This document shows positions 50,301 through 61,717 of a stretch of 64,000 nucleotides of DNA, piece after piece. Within the stretch, counting starts at the first letter, position 1. Each line of letters opens with the position of its first letter. This DNA comes from Chionis minor (lineage: Eukaryota; Chordata; Aves; Charadriiformes; Chionididae): positions 1 to 64,000 of the forward strand of contig VZSF01000743.1 in NCBI GenBank assembly GCA_013398295.1. The letters run 5' to 3'. The translations under genes and the position numbers were made by a program. Below the pieces are notes generated by a model. It had not been told where the DNA came from. It was given only the letters and a program-made list of their open reading frames with translations, and made no database searches.

Positions 50301-53300
50301 ATTAAACACTATGTAATTGGAAATTGTAATCTAATCATTAAGGAGAGGGTAGGAAAGGAAAGAAAAAAAAGTGAGAGTTATCAAGTTAAGGGTATAAATA
50401 CAGCATTTTCCTGTTGCTATTCTAAACCAAGGTTTACTGATGAAAGTTCTGTTAACTAGTTAAAAGGGCCAAATCATAATGCCAGAGAAAATGAAAAGGA
50501 GAAAAATAAACAGTTCAAAGTCTTGGAAGCTGTTCTGTCTTTCCTGTCATCTTAACTGGATTTTATACCTTCTCTGAACCTCAAGTAACCCAAAAATTCC
50601 AGCCTTCTCAGGAATATTAGAGTAATATTGTAAAACATCTTATTATGATGGTTCATTGATATAATTTATTAATAGAAGTAGAAGAATATGGTTAGAAGAG
50701 GGAGAGAAGGGAACACTGAGTTTAGTTGTGGACAGTAAAAAAAATAAACTCTGTCAGGCTGCTCACAACAGTGTATATTTGTGATAATAAACTAGTAAAT
50801 TGTTCCAAAATAGTCAGCTGGTATTGTGTAACTTCAGTTTTATACCTGACTAGTGAATGACACTGAATCTGTCACAATTTAATCTCTAGGAAGAGGAGGA
50901 CAAATAACAACTGCACTCATCCTAGCCAGTCATCCCTAGACAACTGCATTTCTTTCACATGGGATGAAAGAGAAATATAACATAACACATGTAGCAAAGC
51001 AGCTCAAGCAAAACACAGCAACAGTTTCAAAAGGGAGAGTTTTTTACCTGGCATTCATTACATGAGCCTGACAGATAACCTGTCACAAAAGAAAATACAT
51101 TTTCTTACTCTAACTGTGCTTTTTATTAAAACCAGAAGAAACCTATGGGAACAGTTTCTTACGGAGTTGTCTTGTAAGTTTCCTGTGGTATGACGTGTGA
51201 TTCTCTACTTGTAACTTTCAAAATAATTGAATAAATTTTAAAAATAATATTTAAAACATTTTGGTCATTCATTCTGTGCCTCACTACTCCCAGTTTTGAC
51301 TTGTTCCTATCACCCTGCTATTGAATTTCTCACTCAGTTTTCCTAAAACCAGCAGATAAAAGGCCAGATAGATGTCTAAGAAGTAGGGGCTGTCGCACTC
51401 ATGTCAGAATAACAAGGATGCTAAACAATGGAAATATGATTTAAGGAACTGAATATCCCACAGGGACCAAGGATAAAAGGATATCCTCCTGGTCCCCATT
51501 GAGTGCATTGCACAACACTGACCAGTCAGTAAAGGGAGAAGAAAAATGTTTGCAGCTCCAAGCTCTACAACTGTTGTGGTCTTAGCTTTATGCTTGGCCC
51601 CAGAGTCGTTTCCAGAGTACAGTAAGATACAGCCTTAAATATTCTGTGCTGCAAAGCTTATATTACGCAAGTTATCTCCACATTGCATACACTGTACACT
51701 TAGCTGGATGGGTACTAGGTGTCTAACTTCATTGCTTGCGATAGCTGGTTTAAAAGTAGCTTTGTGCTGACTTCTCACAGACATACACAGCACTTCCCCT
51801 TTCCCATCCTCAGTATACTCGAGTCTTAAATTAAATCTCCATAATAAAGAACAGGCAGTTCCCTTTGTCATGTTTAATATAAGGCAGAGTCTGAACAGAA
51901 CTTAGATTGGAGGAATGTGGAAGACTTTAACCTGCATATTGACACCAGCCACCATCTTGCACTTGCTTTTGTTACTTGATGGTTGCTGAGGGCATAGCCA
52001 TTTAGACAGGGAATTCATATGCCATCTACCTTTGTTTTGAACAATAGTCGCTCACCAAAGCTAAGACATCCTCAATCTTTTCCTCTAAACATAACACCAA
52101 TTCACGTGTTCTCACTTCTACCCAGTGTTGAGCGCTGCTGAACACTAGCCCGCAAAAATTATGACTTCAAATTTCTGAACATTTCCTACACACATATAAT
52201 TATTAGATGACTACATCTGACATGATTGGAAGAAAAATCAGCAGTGTTTTCTTAGATTTCTCCCTCTCCCATGTTAATTTGCTGACCCAGAACACAAGAA
52301 AGCACAAAGAGGAAAAATTAGCTGTACTAACATCCACTCCAAGGTGTGTCATCACATTACAGATTTATAAAAATAAATATGATTGGACTTACTGTATGAC
52401 TGGAGTACAGTTAGGCGAGGGATCCTTTTAGTACTGAATATAGACATCTCTGTCTACCAACAAAACTACAAAAATGCATACATTAGTATCTTATTATTGA
52501 CTGCATGAAGGCAGGATGAAAAATTCTTGCCAAAATGTTTCTTCTAAGCTGTACTCTCATCACTAAACAGTCTTTGGAAGTGTGAGGAAGAGTCAGAGAC
52601 ATGATGCTTTAGTATGTTTCTTTTCCTTGAAGACTCTCTTGTTTTTACATAAAGTAGGTCCCCACCCTTCCTTTCAGCTATTGTTGGAAATTATCATTGG
52701 CTTTTCTTGAATGGTCACTAATTTGGAAAAGAAACACTTAAGCAATCTTGGAATCAACTGGGGAGAAATTTGTTAACTATATTTCTAGAAATTCTGGGTA
52801 ACCACTATTTTATTCCCCATATCCAAAGACTTTTCCAAGATAAGTATGCTATTATGGTAATTTCAGCTACAAAACATATCTGATTCCTTCATTAATAAAG
52901 AACATACAATTTTAAATAATTTAAAGAAGCCCTCAGGGAAAAAAAGCAAGAAGGAGAGAAGACTAAAGGAATGAAATTTTGATCCTGAGCTGAAAAATGG
53001 AACTGTTGTTCCATTAAAAGGAGATGATTTTTCTTCTGCTTAATGGCAGAAAAAATGAAGGAGGGTAAAAACCCCCTCACTTTACATTCCCGAAGAAACC
53101 TCGTTACTTCACTACAGCACATACAGCTGTTATCTTCATTTACATGTAGATTTGTGACATAAATTTACCATGGCTGAGCAAAGTGGATTTTTGCACAGTT
53201 GTGCACAGGACATCTCTGTCATGTTTAGTGTATTGTCCTCAGTTCCCAGTTTATCATTTATGGATGGCATCTATCCATTAAAATTTTACTTTTGGTATGT

Positions 53301-53417
53301 TGTCACCAGCAGGAAAAAACAGTTAAAAGCAGGATTCACATCACTGGTTTTCATTCGCTGTCTTATTTCTATCAAAATAAGAGGGATGCAGCATTTTGCC
53401 ATTTGATGCTCAATATC
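47352..53417. other. Unique AT-rich DNA, no recognisable gene
   Basis: About 6 kb with only short open frames. A short frame at 51546-51621 begins with a signal-peptide-like sequence before a GTAAGA, but nothing supports it further. No transposon was recognised. Confidence 0.55.
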
Positions 53418-54165
53418 TGTTGTGGTTTGGGCTGAACTGGACAATGAAAATGAATGGCAGATGCTCTCCCCCTCCTGTCCCTCCAAGGAAAGGAGGGAGA
53501 GAGAAAAAAAGACTTATGAATTTAGAAAAAACTAAACAAAAATATTAATAGATAGAAAAAATAGTAAACAAGACAATAATGAAGTATATATAACATATAT
53601 AAAACCAGTATCGAGCTCCCAGGATGATGACCACATCACCAACAGGCATGGGGAAAACACTATACTGGACTTAGTGGTGAACAGGAACTGGATTACAGAT
53701 CTGAATTCAGGAATGTACGGATTGGGATCAAAGGGAGACGAATACAGAGATTCCTCCTTGGATGCCAGCTATTGAAGAAAAAGGCTCACTCCTTTGATTC
53801 CTCAGCTTTTATATTGAGCATGAGGCAGATAGGATGGAATACCCTATTGGTCAGTTTGGGATCATGTGTCCTGTCTGCTCCTTCCTGCAGGTGGGACCCC
53901 TCTACACTTTTCCGCTTCCAACCCTCCAACGGGGCAAATAAAGTCGGTTGGCATTGACTGTTATAGCAACAAGTATAAGCAAGAGTCTCTCTGCATACCA
54001 TTCCTTGGCGTAAATGAGAACTAATCAGGTCTTATCATTCTGAAAGTGGACATTTCTGCACAATATGCTGTTAATTTCAGAAAGTTCAGTTAGCTAGATG
54101 AGGCTTAGCTGCAAAGTAAAATTACAGAAGAGAAAATGGATCCTGCTTTACCTTAAACCACGACA
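53418..54165 (-). mobile_element. Solo LTR of an endogenous retrovirus (second family)
   Basis: A 748 bp segment with imperfect inverted termini, TGTTGTGGTTT at the left and AAACCACGACA at the right. A TATA box lies on the minus strand (TTTTATA at 53807-53813 on plus), in a context (TATTGAGCATGAGG) parallel to TATACTGAGCATGG in the LTR at 32191, so orientation is minus and the families are related. The left half differs from the other LTRs. The flanking pentamers (ATATC and ATGTT) do not clearly match, so the target-site duplication has decayed. No internal viral genes are adjacent. Confidence 0.78.
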
Positions 54166-55955
54166 ATGTTCTATCTACCCTTGTCTTCTCAGACTTGACT
54201 GAGGTTACTATCACATCCCTGAATTATGGTCTTTTAACTGATGTCTGATGAAAGGAAAAACATTTGCATTTTTTTCATGTTCTTGTTGCAAGTGTAAATG
54301 TCTTTGTGTCTCCGGAGGTTACTACTTCATTGATAGCTCACTATCTGGATCAGATAGAGTGTGAGAAGAAATCTTCTGGGGTAGTTTAACAGGTGCTTTC
54401 TCATTGTACAATTTTTAATTATGGCTCGCCAAGTTACAGAGAGGAGTGAACAAGGTGCAGAGAACTGCATGGTTTGAAAATTTATCTGTCAAATCAGAGT
54501 GCCACTGGAAATTTGTTATGGAAAGGGTGCATTTGTACAGTATTAACCTCTTAATCTTCCATGCATGTAATGTGCTATCTACATTTATGTCTCAAACCCC
54601 AGGATTGTAATTAGAAAAGGGATATGAGAGGGGGCTCATACATAGACATTAACTTGTGACCATGGAAGGCAGTTGATATTTGCTGTCAGAGCTAAAGATG
54701 GATGGGCAAGAACTTTTTCACACAACACCATCCTGCAAAACTTTAATCTGTGCTTTGTATACAACAGGGAATGAGGAGTAATAATTTGTTTATTAAACAT
54801 TACATATATTTCCTACATAACTGAGTCCAAATTAACTGGCAACAGCTACTTTTTCTCCCTCCAATGGGGCACTGAAGTACAACGCATTGTTTTTACTTCC
54901 ATAGGTATTGGTCCTTGTCCACTCTGTGCTAGGATTCTTTATAAATCATCTGTCAAAGCAGTGATCCAATAGCCTTTTCTTACTGTATCATTTGTGTCTC
55001 TGACATTTTCTAAAGTTGCACATGACCTGCTGTTCAAGCTTTTAAAGTTATTCACCTCCCTTCCTCTCCTCTGGTGTTTGCTTAATCTGGACAAAATTTG
55101 TACAGGCATTTTACTAAAAGTTTGTTGCAGGTTAGTTAATTCCACAATTACAATGAAAAAAACCCAAACATTTGAAACATTAGGTTGAAAAAAAATTAAT
55201 CCCACATCTGTAGACTATAAGAGGCTTATCGTGTCTGGCTGGCAATCAAGGAAACAGCACAAACTACAGACGGGTCAGTTTCTGAATGTCGGGTCCTCCA
55301 GTGTAAGGCCTCAGAGGTTCAGTATTGAAGCATGTTAATTCAGAGTCAGAGGCATACCTAAAAGTCAACATTTTTGTTCCTGTGGCTGAAGATCTTCAAG
55401 GACATAACATTTCAGAAAATGTTCCAGTGTTCCAGATGGTAGAAATACCATGAGACCAGAGGGAATTTGAAGGTTTCAAATGGAAGTTGAAGTGTCCTCC
55501 TGTGGGAAAAAATTGGTGTTACATACCTGACTCATTGCTTTGTTGAGGCAAGGTATTATTTTTAAAAAAGTAGTAAAAAGTCGGGGTTTGGTTTTGTTTT
55601 ATTTCTTTAAAAGGCCATGTGCCATAAGAAAGTGAACAGTAACAGGAGGAGAAACATTCATTTGTCCCAGCCAGAGATATGCATGCGTCTGATGCCTAGT
55701 GACAGATAGTGCAATCCAATTTAATGTGGGAAGAAGAAGCGAAGAGCAGAGCAACATTTATGCAGTAACAGTAATTGCTGTTAGGCTTCTATCTAATATT
55801 TAGACCTAGGAAACAGTCAGCGATGATTGTGTATACTATGTATAGTGCAGGATTATTTGATAAAATCTGGGTATTGCAGCATTATTAACATGCAGGCAGC
55901 TAAACAGCACAAGCACAAAGGCTGCCTGGCAACAAGAAATACTTGCTTTGCTCAG

Positions 55956-55995
55956 CATTATTTGGAAATCCCCCGAAACAAAATTATACGGACAG
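55956..55995 (+). CDS. Candidate small exon, first of a phase-compatible trio (weak)
   Basis: A 40 bp segment after ACTTGCTTTGCTCAG and before a GTAACA donor. It is open in phase 0 (HYLEIPRNKIIRT) with one spare base. That base plus GT at the start of 56673 would make a glycine codon, so the junction is in frame. Because it is so short, the open frame itself is weak evidence; only phase agreement with 56673-56810 supports it. Confidence 0.2.
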
Positions 55996-56672
55996 GTAAC
56001 ACCAAAGTAAGCGAACAAGGTAACATATATGGAAACTTAACTTTTTAGTTCTTTTCATGAAGCTGCCCAAACCTCAGTCAGTGAAGATGAAAAGAAGAAA
56101 GCACACTCCAGCTGTTTTATGAGCGATTAAAATTCTCTACCATATAGTGCTCTGATGCAGTGATGGCAGACACGAACAAACTCTGTCAAGATTCTGTTCA
56201 GTTATTTTTTCAAACATTTAAAATGGAATTTCTGACTAGATCTGAAAACCTTTAATCATGTACATCTAATTTACAGCACTTTTGTACAGTGGTTAAAAAA
56301 AAACCCCACAAAACCCCCGCTGAATTAGAGCACTGAAGTGCCCAAGAGAGGTCCTGCTGTAGCTTTTCCGATCTACCATCTACATGCCACCTTTTAGGCA
56401 CCCTATAATGCTACTCCAACACACAGCCCTATTCATACTCTACACCAGCCTCGGAGGCATGCTTCATATCCTCACCTAGGTCTGAGCTTCAGTGGCAAGA
56501 TGGCAGACAGAGCCTGATGTACAGTGTCACGGCTCTCCAGCACAGACTTTTACCACCATGTCTTTGGGTCGGTTCCCACTGAGTCAACCAAGATGGCAAT
56601 GATCTCTGTATCTCCTAAGCCTTTTCTACAGCCTATTCCCTGCTAATCAGCACTGCGATAATTTCATTGTAG

Positions 56673-56810
56673 GTTTCTATGATACTCTGACCGATGGAGC
56701 AAAGTCCAAGCTTGATGAATTATTAGCACATCCTCCACAATCACCTTCCAAAATTCCCAAAGAAATCAATGGAGAGGCAGTAGAACAGCACGTTTTGCCA
56801 ATCTATAGAG
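56673..56810 (+). CDS. Candidate internal exon, unidentified host gene
   Basis: A 138 bp segment with a TGCTAAT branch-like site about 30 bp upstream, acceptor ATTTCATTGTAG and donor AGAG/GTAATT. Only one frame is free of stops. Two bases complete an incoming codon, 45 codons follow and one base is left (phase 1 in and out, so skipping it would keep frame). The peptide begins FYDTLTDGAKSKLDELLAHP and continues through SPSKIPKEINGEAV to a VLPIYR end: hydrophilic, with a proline/serine stretch and no membrane segment. I do not recognise the protein. The next candidate exon, at 58142, accepts the same phase; an LTR lies in the intervening 1.3 kb. This is the best protein-coding lead in the window. 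Confidence 0.4.
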
Positions 56811-57491
56811 GTAATTTTGGCATGAGTTTGATTATGTTATTTGCAAAAGCAAAATGCCACTGAAATTAATTAATTTTACTCCCATGTCTCCATCCATCCC
56901 ATTTGTGTCAGGTTACTGCTGCATCTTTTCATTTAGCAACAGCTGTCTTCATTTTTGGCTGCCAGCAAAGATAATATCAGAGGTTGAAACTTCAATAAGT
57001 AAAACTCTATACAATAGGACTCTTAAGCCTAGTTGCTGATAACTGAGGGTAAAACCAGAAATACAGAAACACTGCTGTCCCAATCTGACCTCTTACAGAA
57101 TCTGGTGTATATATCTATGTGACCGGGTTGAGGACAAATGTCTTGTAGCTCTGGCCCTGAAACCACATGGCCATAGCAGTATTGTGTTGTAGTTGCTACT
57201 TCACCTGAAAAATGGATGCTATTATTATACACCACCAGCTCACAACAGAGTCAGAGAAGACACACTAAACAGTGATCTGACTTTGTAATTGTTCCTGCGG
57301 TTTGAAAAATATTTGAGTGTGCAAGGCTGTTTAAGTATTGCCTTCCTCCCTGTTCTCCCTCTGCACGACAGTGTTGCCAATGTTCATTACTATGGTGCTT
57401 CTAGGTTAAGCAGCACTGGAATGGAAAAACCAGTCACTAAAAATTTGACACATTATTGGAATTAGAAGGTGTCATGATGTTCATGAGGGTC

Positions 57492-58052
57492 TGTCTGGGC
57501 TGGGCTTCTTCGCAGAAGCTCATATGGTGTTGTGCTTTGAATTTGTGAAAAAAAACAATGTTGGCAACACCACAACTATTTAGCTATTGCTGAACAGTGC
57601 TTGCACAGAGTCAAGGCTCTCACTCTGACTCTCTAGCAAGCAGGCTGGCGGTGGGCAAGGGGTTGGGAGGTGACACAGCTGGGCAGCTGACCCAAGCTAA
57701 CCAGAGGGACATTCCATCCTGTATGATGTCATGATCAGGAAGGGGTAGCAGGGGGGTTCTGGGTAGGAAGGTATTGTTTGGACACTGGTTGTGCATCAGA
57801 CTGCTTGTGGGAGGTGGTGGGTGGGTGATTTATCACATTTTTGGGGGGTTAGTTTTTGGTTGGGTTTTTTTTTTTTCCCCTCTCTTTCTTCTTCTCTTTC
57901 TTTAGCATATCAAAGTGTCTTAAACTTGACATTAAAATTACTTAAACTTTGTTTCTTTTTCTTTTCCTGTTGTCTCCCCTGTCCTGCTAAGTGCAGCGAG
58001 GGAGTGATCGGCTATGTGGTGTTTAGCTGTTTGCTGGGGTCAACCCACCACA
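57492..58052 (+). mobile_element. Solo LTR of an endogenous retrovirus, plus orientation, degraded
   Basis: About 560 bp, the only LTR here in plus orientation. It starts TGTCTGGGCTGGG and ends near GGGGTCAACCCACCACA, which mirror the termini of the LTRs at 32191 and 61201 when these are reversed. The U3 part contains GCTGACCCAAGCTAACCAGA and GATGTCATGATCAGG, the counterparts of the TATA-proximal region in the others, but the TATA box itself is not recognisable. An ATTAAA polyadenylation-type signal lies at 57931-57936. The ends are approximate and no clear target-site duplication was found. Confidence 0.72.
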
Positions 58053-61000
58053 CATGATATGTACAAATTTCCTGCTCTGGAACAGGAAAGTTAAAACAAG
58101 TTTTTTGCCCAAAATTTTTCAACATTTTGTTTTAACCTTAGATGAAAACATGAGAGAGGAAGCAAACTTCATATCTGCACCCCCTCCCTCGTGCACCCCC
58201 AAACCAAAAATCAACCGTAAGAATTCACAAATTCTAGAGAGTTGCTTTTTCCTGGAAAATGGCTCTTTCCTCCCTCTGTGACCACTGTTCATACACAGTA
58301 GTACTTGTAAGCAAAACTGTATTAAACCTCAATATTTTTACTACTGCAGCATCTCTGAGAGGAGTAGTTGCAGTTTCTATGTTATATTAGGCTGTCCAGA
58401 AAGTTTTAAAAAATCTTTAGTACTTACTCTAAATGAGCAGCTCATTCAGACCTTCATTATCTACAGTGTCCATAAATATGGTAATTTTAACATTTGCCAC
58501 CTCTTTTCCTCCCAGAAATTATCCTCTCAGTGGGCCCACCACTTCTGACATTTTTCTTCATTTTATAGAGATAAGTAGCAACCTGGAAGTGCCTCCCCAG
58601 GCCCCTTGTGACAAGAATTCATAATATTAATTGCCAAAAATTACCAGCTGCAAGGAGTTTTATCTAACAAAGCTGCTCTGTGGCTTCCTCAGGACAATAT
58701 AGTACCATTTATGTCCCAAGCAAGCACTTAAGTATGTAAATAGGAAGAAGCCTAAAGTATAATTAATATTTAAAAAGTAAAATGTCAGGCTTAGCTAAAC
58801 AGTTTTTCAACACCCATCTTTTTCTTTTTTTCTTAAATCACATTTTCCAGAGAGAAATGTGTTTTGGGACCTAACTGAGCAACTTTCAATTGATCAGAGT
58901 TAAGTGTTTTACTCCAAAGCGCCAAGAACTACACAGCTGTGTAAGACTCAGATCTAGAATAAGGGAAAAACATCACTTAACTCTTAAACATCTCATCATG
59001 TAGAATCATGAGTGAATTCTGCTTTTTTTTTTAAAGCACATAGAAGCAGGAAAACCCCCCAAAACAAATAAAGATGGAAAACATGTTAGGAGGAAAATGT
59101 TACTAGCTGCAGAAAATAAAGAGGACTGCTTACTAAGTGTATGTAAATGTAATTTTTCATTTTTAATTTTGAAAGAAGAACCATAAAGCTACTCATTTTG
59201 TGGTATTCTTGAAAAGCAGAGAGGCGTTGTAGAATGTGATAGAATAATGGAGATAGTCCACAAGGTAGGAATAAAGAATCCAAAACAAAAACAAAGACCA
59301 GATGTTTTCTCTCGGACTAGTTTTTATTCAACTGTTTCTAAAGTGTTCACCTTTAGGCACAGATGGAATATGGAAAATGTCATTAAAAAGGTGACAGTTT
59401 TGAGTGACTTGGAAATAACAGGTTGCAATGGAAATTGTTTTGCATAGTAACCACTTTCTGCACCATTTTAAACTTTGAAAATATTTTCACATTTTAAAAG
59501 TAAAAATACCTAAAATGACTTCAAACTGCTCATGTTTGAGATAAGAGAGATACACCATGCAGTACCTACCACATGTTTTAATATCACACCCATAGAAAAA
59601 AGTCGTTCTACTGTGAGACCCTTATTTGTTTTGCAAAATAGAATTTATAGCAGTAACAATGAAATAGAATTAAAAAATGTCATGTTAGAAAAGTCAATGA
59701 TTTATGACGGCAGAGTTACCATTACTGTCCATCTGATGCACTTAGGTAAGTGGTACAGTTCTTTCGCAGTTAAGTACTGGACTAGAAAAGGAGAAACATG
59801 GGGTGAGTCATTTATGATCATGGACGAGACCTAACCACTTCTCACTTAATTGCTTTTCCTTACATCACAGTAATTGATTGTATGCATATATCCACAGATG
59901 TTTTAGCCAGATGCTATAGAGGTAAAGCCAGTTAATACAGTGATTTCTACCCGAGACTCTATGTATAAATTCTTGGACATCCACTACAAGATGAGACTGT
60001 TGGGAAACGGAAACTGGGCAAACCTTCTGGTTGATTCCTAGCAGAAATGACCCCCAAAGTTCCATTAGCTATATTTCCCCTTTGGAGTATTTGTTATTAC
60101 AGTGACATAGCTACTATAATAGATGTCCAGTTTGTCTTCGTAATATTCTCCTAAGGTGGCAAAATAATGTTAAATACTGCAATTTTTCTTTGGTTTGTGA
60201 TACTCTGAGTGACTGTCTTGTAACTTGGGAACATTTCTTTTGTGTGATGGAGGCAGTTAGTGCTGATAAATGGTTTTTCAGAAGGTTTTACTGCCTTCTT
60301 TTATTAAATAAGACTATTTTCCCTGGATATTTACAAACAACAGACCATTAGCAGAATACAGGACACATCATCTGTGTGATACTGTATGAGTCAAGTCTTT
60401 AGCTCATATTAATGGGCTGATTTATGCTTCTGGATGTTCTGGGCCTATCTCTTAAGTGATAAAGTTATCTTTTTACAGATTACAGTAAACATTTTACATC
60501 AATCAATAGAGCTTTTACATCAATTACTTGCAGAATAGGAGGTACAGCTGGTGAGGTAATATAACACACATATGCAGAGCTCTATCAGAAATATTTAGAC
60601 TTACCTTGACATCTAACATGTTACTACATGAGGCTTTTGCAACACAAAAAAAAAAAACCCAAAAAAGGTCTAAACCACAGTACCAAACACTCTTCCTGGA
60701 GTCTGTATATAGCATGTTCTTATTCAAGCAACAAGTAATGTTTAAAACAGGGTTGCAAATTATTAGGAAACAAATATAATCAGACCAACCATTTCTTAGA
60801 CAGGTTCCAATGAGCATGTTTATTACCTTCGCCAATGAACACTGAAACCATAACTCTTTCTTTCAAGGAGCATGGATTTTTGTAAACTGTGGGAGCCACT
60901 AAGCTGGTCTTCAGAGTTAACATGGTAAGTACCCTGAAAGTTCAGTTCCATTTATACATATGTTGAGATGTACATGCATGTACAGACTGAAGCAAATTTC

Positions 61001-61200
61001 TGCACCCTGGTATTTGAAAAAAGTTTATGTCACCTGCCGTGTTTTTTGAACCAAGTTGATGCATCTAAAAGTGCAATTTAAACCCAAGGACCTCCCTGTC
61101 TTCAGCAGTATTAATCAAGGCATACTGGAGTACAGAAGCTGGTGTGACTGTTTTATACACTGATTCAGACTTGCTGGATCAGACATAAAGAAAATGCAGC
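58053..61200. other. Unique DNA with one exon-like segment
   Basis: About 3.1 kb between two solo LTRs. It includes the exon-like segment at 58142-58216. Two other splice-like sites (58517 and 60868) were examined and not accepted because phase or stops do not fit. No transposon was recognised. Confidence 0.5.
58142..58216 (+). CDS. Candidate internal exon following 56673-56810
   Basis: A 75 bp segment after a good acceptor (CATTTTGTTTTAACCTTAG) and before a strong donor (CAACC/GTAAGA). Only one frame is open: two bases complete the incoming codon, 24 codons follow and one base is left (phase 1 in and out). Joining to the spare G of 56673-56810 gives an aspartate codon, so the reading frame is kept. 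The peptide is ENMREEANFISAPPPSCTPK followed by PKIN, proline-rich and polar. The family is not recognised. Two splice-bounded open segments in matching phase 1.3 kb apart are better than either alone, but not proof. Confidence 0.38.
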
Positions 61201-61717
61201 TGTTGTAGTCTAACCCAGCAGACAGCCAAACTTCATGCCGCTGCTCATTCACTCCCCTTCCTCCACCCTGTCAGTGGGATGAGGGAGAGAATCAGGGAAA
61301 AAGTAAAATTCATGAGTTGAGATAAAAACCATTTAATATGACAGAATAAAGAGAAAATGGTGACAATCACTATGATAAAAGAATACAAAAAACAAGTGAT
61401 ACACAGTGCTCACCATCCACTGACTGACATCCAGCCTGTTCTTGAACAGCAATCGCCGATTTCTGCCCCTGGTCAACACCCATTTATATAGTAAGCGTGA
61501 CATCTATGGTATGGAATATTCCTTTCACCAGCTTGGGTCAGTTTTCTTGTCTATGCCTCCTCTCAGCTTCTACGGAAAGCTGAAAAAGTCCTTGACTATT
61601 TAACAACAACTAGAAACCTTAGTGTGCTGTCACGTTATTCTCAGCCTGAATCCAAAACATACCACCATACTGGCTGCTAGTAAGAAAGTTAACTCTACCC
61701 CAGCCAAAACCAGGACA
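61201..61717 (-). mobile_element. Solo LTR of an endogenous retrovirus with intact 5 bp TSD
   Basis: A 517 bp segment starting TGTTGTAGTCTAACCC and ending AAAACCAGGACA. It is flanked on both sides by GCAGC (61196-61200 and 61718-61722), a perfect 5 bp target-site duplication that fixes both ends. A TATA box on the minus strand (TTTATATA at 61483-61490 on plus) gives minus orientation. It belongs to the same family group as 32191-32803. No viral coding sequence adjoins it. Confidence 0.9.

Larger units (their letters stand above)
54166..57491. other. Unique DNA with two exon-like segments
   Basis: About 3.3 kb with no recognised transposon. It holds exon-like segments at 55956-55995 and 56673-56810, listed separately. 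The rest is short open frames only. Confidence 0.5.

Noticed and set aside
51546..51621. Short frame with a signal-peptide-like start followed by GTAAGA, resembling a first exon
   Set aside because: No promoter features or matching downstream exon; hydrophobic short frames are common by chance.
56340..56640. Possible nuclear mitochondrial insert, suggested by a C-rich stretch with CTACTCCAACACAC
   Set aside because: No sustained mitochondrial reading frame or tRNA could be followed, so the resemblance is too short.
58517..58624. Segment after an excellent acceptor (CTCTTTTCCTCCCAG), open to a stop at 58624
   Set aside because: Its open frame needs phase 2 input, which does not match the phase 1 output of 58142-58216. 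In the matching phase a stop follows after about 17 codons.
60868..60924. 57 bp between a strong acceptor and a GTAAGT donor
   Set aside because: In the phase required by 58142-58216 it hits a stop after about ten codons, yet it still has a downstream donor. That is inconsistent for a normal coding exon.
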